Assembly (NCBI GenBank): GCA_013203245.1
Contig: JABMOR010000109.1
Span: 1 to 19,121 of the forward strand
Direction of reading: 5' to 3'
Origin: Candidatus Nitrosopumilus sp.
GTDB lineage: Archaea; Thermoproteota; Nitrososphaeria; Nitrososphaerales; Nitrosopumilaceae
Length of the DNA: 19,121 nucleotides
Shown: piece by piece, positions 15,510 to 19,121 of the stretch
Layout of the letters: each line of letters begins with the position of its first letter
Position numbering within the stretch: the stretch's first letter is position 1
The notes under the pieces: generated by a model
What the model was told of the DNA's origin: nothing
Databases searched by the model: none
Seen by the model: only the letters and a program-made list of their open reading frames with translations
Program-made: the position numbers and the translations under genes

Positions 15510-15728
15510 GAATACTCATACTAATTTGGACATAAATTCGTTAAATAATTTAGCTTCCAGGGCTCGGTCTTCTCTTTATTTCTTTCTTTCTAGTCGCACT
15601 CTTTCTATCTTGTTTTCTTTTAGATGATTTTTTTAATAATTTTTAATTTGTTTTAATTTTTTAACCTCTACCAATACGTTGGCTTTGAATGAATCATTGT
15701 TTGTTTCTGTTTACAATTCTTCATTTTT
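15510..15728 (-). other. Purine-rich gap; possible frameshifted small basic ORF
   Basis: No intact gene. On the minus strand it is strongly purine-rich. A frame ending at TAA 15550-15552 gives a very basic peptide (KRKQDRKSATRKKEIKRRPS, then PGS) with no start codon. The adjacent frame upstream gives VLVEVKKLKQIK. Adding one A to an A5 run near 15643-15647 would join both into one basic peptide of ~43 residues. It may be a decayed small gene, a sequencing indel, or only the product of base composition. The elp3 leader is also within this gap. Confidence 0.25.
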
Positions 15729-15914
15729 TCATTTGAATCTATCTTTGTAAAACAAACCAAAACTTGCCATAAATGCAATAATCATAGCAATTCCTGAAAT
15801 ATACGCATAGTTGAATTCAATTTCAGGATAGACTTCATGATAATTAAAAATAAGATATGTAATAGCGAGAAGAATGCCGCCTACTATTGTGAGTTTTTGA
15901 TGGTTTTGCAACAA
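15729..15914 (-). CDS. 61-aa 2-TM membrane protein
   Basis: Starts at TTG 15914 (or the next TTG, 15911): MLQNHQK, then two hydrophobic helices (about residues 8-24 and 36-56) with an acidic linker (FNYHEVYPEIEFNYAY) and a basic end. It begins 6 bp after the stop of the antiporter gene, so it is probably a co-translated partner. Function unknown; possibly a small accessory subunit of the antiporter, which is inference from position only. Confidence 0.65.
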   Translation of the reverse strand: MLQNHQKLTIVGGILLAITYLIFNYHEVYPEIEFNYAYISGIAMIIAFMASFGLFYKDRFK

Positions 15915-15920
15915 TTTAAA

Positions 15921-17246
15921 TTATTTCTCTATGTCTAAAGCATTCGATCTTTTGGATTCTTTTTTGTTCATTTTACTACTCTGAACATCTACTGAATTAT
16001 CATTATCTGAATTATTTTTTTGAACCGAATTATCTGCTTCTCCTTTTTGCTCCTTACGATATTCAATCTTCAACCAGATTGGTGTGATAATTGTAGTAAC
16101 AACTACCATAATTACAATTGTAGAATATACGTCACTAGTTAGAACTCCTGATGAAATTCCAACTCCTGCAACAATTAATCCTACTTCTCCTCTAGAAATC
16201 ATGCCTATTCCTACTCGCATCCCTTGTCTCTTGTTTTTTAGTAACATCCACGCAGGTAATCCACAACCAAGATATTTTGTTACCACTGCAATTACTATTA
16301 TCACTCCACTTAACGCAAGAATTTCAAGATTAATTGCTCTAAAATCTACTTGAGCGCCAATTATTGCAAAGAATAACGGTGCAAAAATTAATCCAATCCT
16401 ACTAGCATAATTTTCAATTTTCTCAAAGGCTTTGGATGTAGATAACGCCATACCTACTGCAAATGCACCTACAATCGGAGACAGACCTATACTGCCAGCT
16501 AACGCAGCAGCTCCAAAAAATGAAGCCGTTACAATGCCCTCTATACTTCCTTTTGCTTTCCACAATCTCGGTGTAACTATTTTTGGCATTACTACTACTG
16601 CTGCAATTAACATAATTGCAAAGAATCCTAATACCTTTAGTATTGTGATTGTTACGTCTGTAATGTCGAGTTGATCTATTCCACCATCGCCTGTTGCAAG
16701 TGATGATACCACAGAAAGAACTGCAATTGCAAGAATGTCATCAACTACTGCAGCACCTATAATCAATCGAGCTTCACGGGTTTTGAGTTTTCCAAACTCA
16801 CTTAACACTTGAACTGAGATTGCAATACTTGTAGCTGTAAGAGCAGTTGCAATCAACATTGATTGTAATGCATCAAAACCAAACATTTGGAATACTAATA
16901 ATCCTGCAAAGAACGGAATCACCACCCCAAATGTTCCAACGATAAAGGATGCCTTTCCGCCTCGCAAGAATTCTCTTGGCGTCATCTCAAGTCCTGCGAT
17001 AAACAAAATTACGATGGCGCCAATTTCTCCCAGAACCCTGATTTCACTACCAATTGTAAGAAGTGGTTTTCCATCTAACACAAAAAAAGATCCTAGTGCA
17101 AATGGACCGATGATCATTCCAGCTAAGAGCTCTCCTAATACTATTGGAAGATGTATTCTCAAGAAGAGTTCTGCCATGAGTTTTGCAGCAAAGAGTAGAA
17201 TTCCTACTCCTATGATTATTTCAATGAAATGTGTTTCTACTGCCAT
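15921..17246 (-). CDS. CPA2-family cation/proton antiporter (NapA/KefB-like)
   Basis: Polytopic membrane protein of about 441 aa with ~12-13 helices that exchanges Na+ or K+ for H+. The ion-binding double Asp is present: VVDD in helix 5 (Asp169-Asp170 from the chosen start), the mark of electrogenic NapA/NhaA-type exchange. ILFIAGLEM and GEVGLIVAGVGIS are further family motifs. The C-terminal ~50 residues are a soluble charged tail (Asn/Asp/Lys/Ser-rich); no TrkA-N/RCK domain is present, so it is not a full KefB channel. I chose ATG 17246 over 17297 because the extra 17 residues are atypical and a TATA-like sequence (TATATTCC on the minus strand, about 17275-17282) lies ~30 bp before it. It is followed by the 61-aa 2-TM gene. 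Confidence 0.92.
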   Translation of the reverse strand: MAVETHFIEIIIGVGILLFAAKLMAELFLRIHLPIVLGELLAGMIIGPFALGSFFVLDGKPLLTIGSEIRVLGEIGAIVILFIAGLEMTPREFLRGGKASFIVGTFGVVIPFFAGLLVFQMFGFDALQSMLIATALTATSIAISVQVLSEFGKLKTREARLIIGAAVVDDILAIAVLSVVSSLATGDGGIDQLDITDVTITILKVLGFFAIMLIAAVVVMPKIVTPRLWKAKGSIEGIVTASFFGAAALAGSIGLSPIVGAFAVGMALSTSKAFEKIENYASRIGLIFAPLFFAIIGAQVDFRAINLEILALSGVIIVIAVVTKYLGCGLPAWMLLKNKRQGMRVGIGMISRGEVGLIVAGVGISSGVLTSDVYSTIVIMVVVTTIITPIWLKIEYRKEQKGEADNSVQKNNSDNDNSVDVQSSKMNKKESKRSNALDIEK

Positions 17247-17274
17247 CTTTTTTCTTAAATTGTGTATGAATATG

Positions 17275-17293
17275 GAATATAATATTATATGCC
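17275..17293. promoter_or_regulatory. Divergent AT-rich promoter region, antiporter / USP
   Basis: ATAATATTATAT (about 17279-17290) is nearly palindromic and lies ~26-30 bp before both the USP ATG (17316) and, through TATATTCC on the minus strand, the antiporter ATG (17246). Both genes may be driven from here. Confidence 0.4.
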
Positions 17294-17315
17294 CCAACTA
17301 TGGTTATGGTAAATT

Positions 17316-17777
17316 ATGTACAAAAAGATTCTAGTGCCTCATGCGGGTACTCCTATGGGTGATAAGGCACTTAAACACGCAGTACATATAGCAAAATTTG
17401 ATTCGTCTGAAATTTTGATTTTACATGTAGTTGAGGCGTTACAAAAACCTCCAATGTTTGCATTATCTGGAATGGAAATTAAGGCATTATCAAGGGAGTT
17501 TCAAAAAGCTGCAAAACAATCTGTAATCAATAGCAAAAAAGAAATGGGGAAAAAAGTTGAGCATTATAAATTACAAAATATCAATATCCAATACAAAGTT
17601 GTAATGGGAGATGCTGATGAAGTAATAACAAGGTATGTCAAAAATCATCATTTTGATCTTATTGTTATGGCAAAAAGGAAAAAACTAACTGGAATAAAAA
17701 AACTCTTGTCACTTGGCAGTGTTTCAAGAAAAATTATTGAAATTGGATTATGTCCAGTTTTATTAATTGATGTTTGA
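17316..17777 (+). CDS. Universal stress protein (UspA family)
   Basis: Soluble 153-aa single USP domain: MYKKILVPHAGTPMGDKALKHA at the start, and MAKRKKLTGIKKLLSLGSVS near the end. The usual ATP motif G-x2-G-x9-G-S/T is degraded: the first Gly is Ala119 and the second is a Lys within KRKKLTG, while Gly134-Ser135 remain; the N-terminal Asp of the family is also replaced (VPHAG). ATP binding is therefore doubtful. The last residues, CPVLLIDV, are typical. It is divergent from the antiporter gene, sharing an AT-rich promoter region; USPs often sit beside CPA-type antiporters and may regulate them, but that is inference here. Confidence 0.88.
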   Translation: MYKKILVPHAGTPMGDKALKHAVHIAKFDSSEILILHVVEALQKPPMFALSGMEIKALSREFQKAAKQSVINSKKEMGKKVEHYKLQNINIQYKVVMGDADEVITRYVKNHHFDLIVMAKRKKLTGIKKLLSLGSVSRKIIEIGLCPVLLIDV

Positions 17778-17945
17778 TTAATCAATCCAAATAATCTTAT
17801 GAGATCTTAGTTTAGTGTTAAATTTTATACAAGAAAAGGGGTTGCCACCAAATTCATCCTAAAAACAATATCTAAATCCAAATGAATTAAACTCATAATC
17901 TTTATTCATTTTTCTCTTATTTTACATTCAAAATGTTTAGCAAAA

Positions 17946-18968
17946 TTAAGCAATTTTTGTAGAATTTACAAAAACACCTTTTTTGGAAATGATTTGTCCA
18001 ATTTCCTGGCTTGAAATTTTATGTTTTTTGAATATGGATTTTATTCTAGTTGCTTGATCTTTTGGTGCCACTACACAGAACCCAACTCCCATGTTAAACG
18101 TCTTGTACATTTCTTCTGGTTTTACTCCCTGTTCTTCTACTAGCCCCATAATTGGTGGGATTTTTGGCAGTGAATCTATTTCATACCCTATATTTTTGAG
18201 ACGCAATAGTTTGGTAAATGAGCCTCCAGTTATGTGTGCAAATCCGTTGACTTTGCATTTTTGATTAATTTCAAGAACTGGTTTTGTATAAATTTCAGTT
18301 GGTTTTAGTAATGCGTCCCCTATTACTCCGACACCTTTGACTTTATCTTTTACAGAATATTTTGTTAATAATGCTTTTCTTGCAAGCGAGTATCCGTTTG
18401 AATGAATTCCTGAACTGTTCGCCCCGATAATCACATCGCCTACCCTTATTTTATTTCCAAGCACCATCTCTTTTTTCTCCAGCAAGCCTACGACCATCCC
18501 TGCCAAATCAAATGCGAACCCTTCACCTTCGATCACATCTGGCATTATTGCGGTCTCTCCGCCTACAATTGGCATTGCCGATTTTTTAGCGCCTGTTACC
18601 AGCCCCTCGACGATTTTTTTGAATACTGTCACATCGTTTTTGTTTGCAGCAATATAGTCTACAAATGAAATTGGCGTTGCACCAATACAAATTATATCGT
18701 TAACATTCATCGCAACACAATCAATTCCGATAGTGTTGTACTTTTTCATCATGTTTGCAATTACAACTTTGGTTCCGACACCGTCAGTGTGGGTTGCTAA
18801 TAGTTTCCCTCCTGGAATTTCTACAATTCCAGCATAATGGCCAAACCCATGTGTCATCTTTGCTTTTTTCTGAAGCTTATGGGTTGACACAATTAGTTTC
18901 CCGATTGCTTTTTGGCTCTGCTTAATTTTAGAAATGTCTACTCCCGCTTTTTTATAGGTTAGGGCCAT
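17946..18968 (-). CDS. purM: Phosphoribosylformylglycinamidine cyclo-ligase (AIR synthetase)
   Basis: Makes aminoimidazole ribotide from FGAM with ATP in purine biosynthesis. Signature motifs are in order: ATHTDGVGTK (about 58-67), GIDCVAMNVNDIICIGATP (81-99), GGETA (136-140), and NSSGIHSNGYSLARK. The 340 aa from ATG 18968 match the family length. The longer frame to 19058 adds 30 residues unlike PurM, so 18968 is chosen; a TATA-like CTTTTATTC on the minus strand (about 18989-18997) lies ~26 bp before it. The upstream gene on the same strand ends 49 bp before it. Confidence 0.95.
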   Translation of the reverse strand: MALTYKKAGVDISKIKQSQKAIGKLIVSTHKLQKKAKMTHGFGHYAGIVEIPGGKLLATHTDGVGTKVVIANMMKKYNTIGIDCVAMNVNDIICIGATPISFVDYIAANKNDVTVFKKIVEGLVTGAKKSAMPIVGGETAIMPDVIEGEGFAFDLAGMVVGLLEKKEMVLGNKIRVGDVIIGANSSGIHSNGYSLARKALLTKYSVKDKVKGVGVIGDALLKPTEIYTKPVLEINQKCKVNGFAHITGGSFTKLLRLKNIGYEIDSLPKIPPIMGLVEEQGVKPEEMYKTFNMGVGFCVVAPKDQATRIKSIFKKHKISSQEIGQIISKKGVFVNSTKIA

Positions 18969-19017
18969 AGTTTGTTGCGCTTTTGCTTTGAATAAAAGAA
19001 TTTGCCTGCTGTTTCGA

Positions 19018-19121
19018 TCACATGTACATGCCCGATATCTCTTCTCTGTGTATTGCATATTTTTGAGATAATTCGCTGAACTCTAAATTAATTCTATCTT
19101 TTTCTTTTCGAAGTTCTGTTA
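19018..19121 (-). CDS. C-terminal fragment of unidentified protein (5' part outside window)
   Basis: On the minus strand a frame is open from the window edge to TGA at 19018-19020, giving ~33 residues: TELRKEKDRINLEFSELSQ, then KYAIHREEISGMYM. The charged, regular pattern is coiled-coil-like. It lies 49 bp upstream of purM on the same strand. The family cannot be read from this tail, and a chance open frame of this length is possible. Confidence 0.4.
   Translation of the reverse strand, partial: TELRKEKDRINLEFSELSQKYAIHREEISGMYM

Noticed and set aside
15541..15610. Second tRNA or C/D-box RNA in the pyrimidine-rich gap before elp3
   Set aside because: No cloverleaf can be formed, and only a C-box-like TAGATGAT is seen, with no matching D box.
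17247..17297. Upstream ATG for the antiporter
   Set aside because: The extra 17 residues do not look like the family N-terminus, and they would place the start within the AT-rich divergent promoter region.
17778..17945. Small ORFs or RNA between USP and purM
   Set aside because: Only frames of 16-23 codons, without convincing promoters, and no stable fold visible by eye; nothing I can support in this 168-bp gap.
18969..19058. Upstream ATG for purM
   Set aside because: The extra 30 residues (Cys/Arg-rich) do not match PurM and overlap the end of another possible gene; ATG 18968 gives the normal length and has a TATA-like box.

Overview
The window looks like chromosomal DNA of an ammonia-oxidizing thaumarchaeon (Nitrososphaerota) close to Nitrosopumilus. 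This is inferred from several signs: the sequence is very AT-rich; it carries a class I lysyl-tRNA synthetase and an archaeal Elp3; it has several lineage-type proteins (a DUF6659-like protein, a secreted hydrolase with a CxEG...PAC module, small Cys-rich and small membrane proteins); and most genes have a TATA-like element about 24-30 bp before the start codon and no Shine-Dalgarno site, as expected for leaderless archaeal transcripts. I see no insertion sequence, phage gene, CRISPR array or rRNA, and nearly all genes are intact. It reads as ordinary chromosome with many poorly characterised small genes.

Layout. Bases 1-6.2 kb: the 3' end of an unknown gene with three GTLPKG repeats, a convergent BCP-type peroxiredoxin, an aquaporin with an unusual pore filter, a two-gene unit of a helical protein plus SAM methyltransferase, a tRNA-Arg(GCG), two small lineage proteins, a SHOCT-domain protein directly followed by a secreted dienelactone hydrolase, and a two-CBS protein. 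Bases 6.2-9.9 kb: a 4-TM protein divergent from 3-methyladenine DNA glycosylase I, a small alpha/beta protein, a divergent Nramp-family transporter, ferritin and a small unknown protein. Nramp next to ferritin suggests a metal uptake and storage locus. Bases 9.97-11.3 kb: a cluster of small genes, including a 57-aa Cys-rich protein and two tiny single-helix membrane proteins, then a pyridoxamine-oxidase-fold protein.

Bases 11.3-15.5 kb form a minus-strand unit that starts with elp3 and lysyl-tRNA synthetase (7 bp apart) and continues into a 2-TM protein and a long coiled-coil protein. Elp3 modifies U34 of tRNAs that include the UUU-anticodon tRNA-Lys, so the first two genes are plausibly linked through lysine decoding. 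Bases 15.5-15.73 kb hold a purine-rich gap that may be a frameshifted small basic gene. Bases 15.7-17.8 kb hold a CPA2 cation/proton antiporter with a 2-TM partner, divergent from a universal stress protein. The window ends with purM and the 3' tail of an unidentified gene.

Most worth a second look: the His/His/Ala/Arg aquaporin filter in a probable ammonia oxidizer, the Nramp homologue without its DPGN motif, the elp3-lysS pair, the three-copy GTLPKG motif, the hairpin before ferritin, and the small genes that standard gene calling would miss. I did not find a clearly new multi-gene system.
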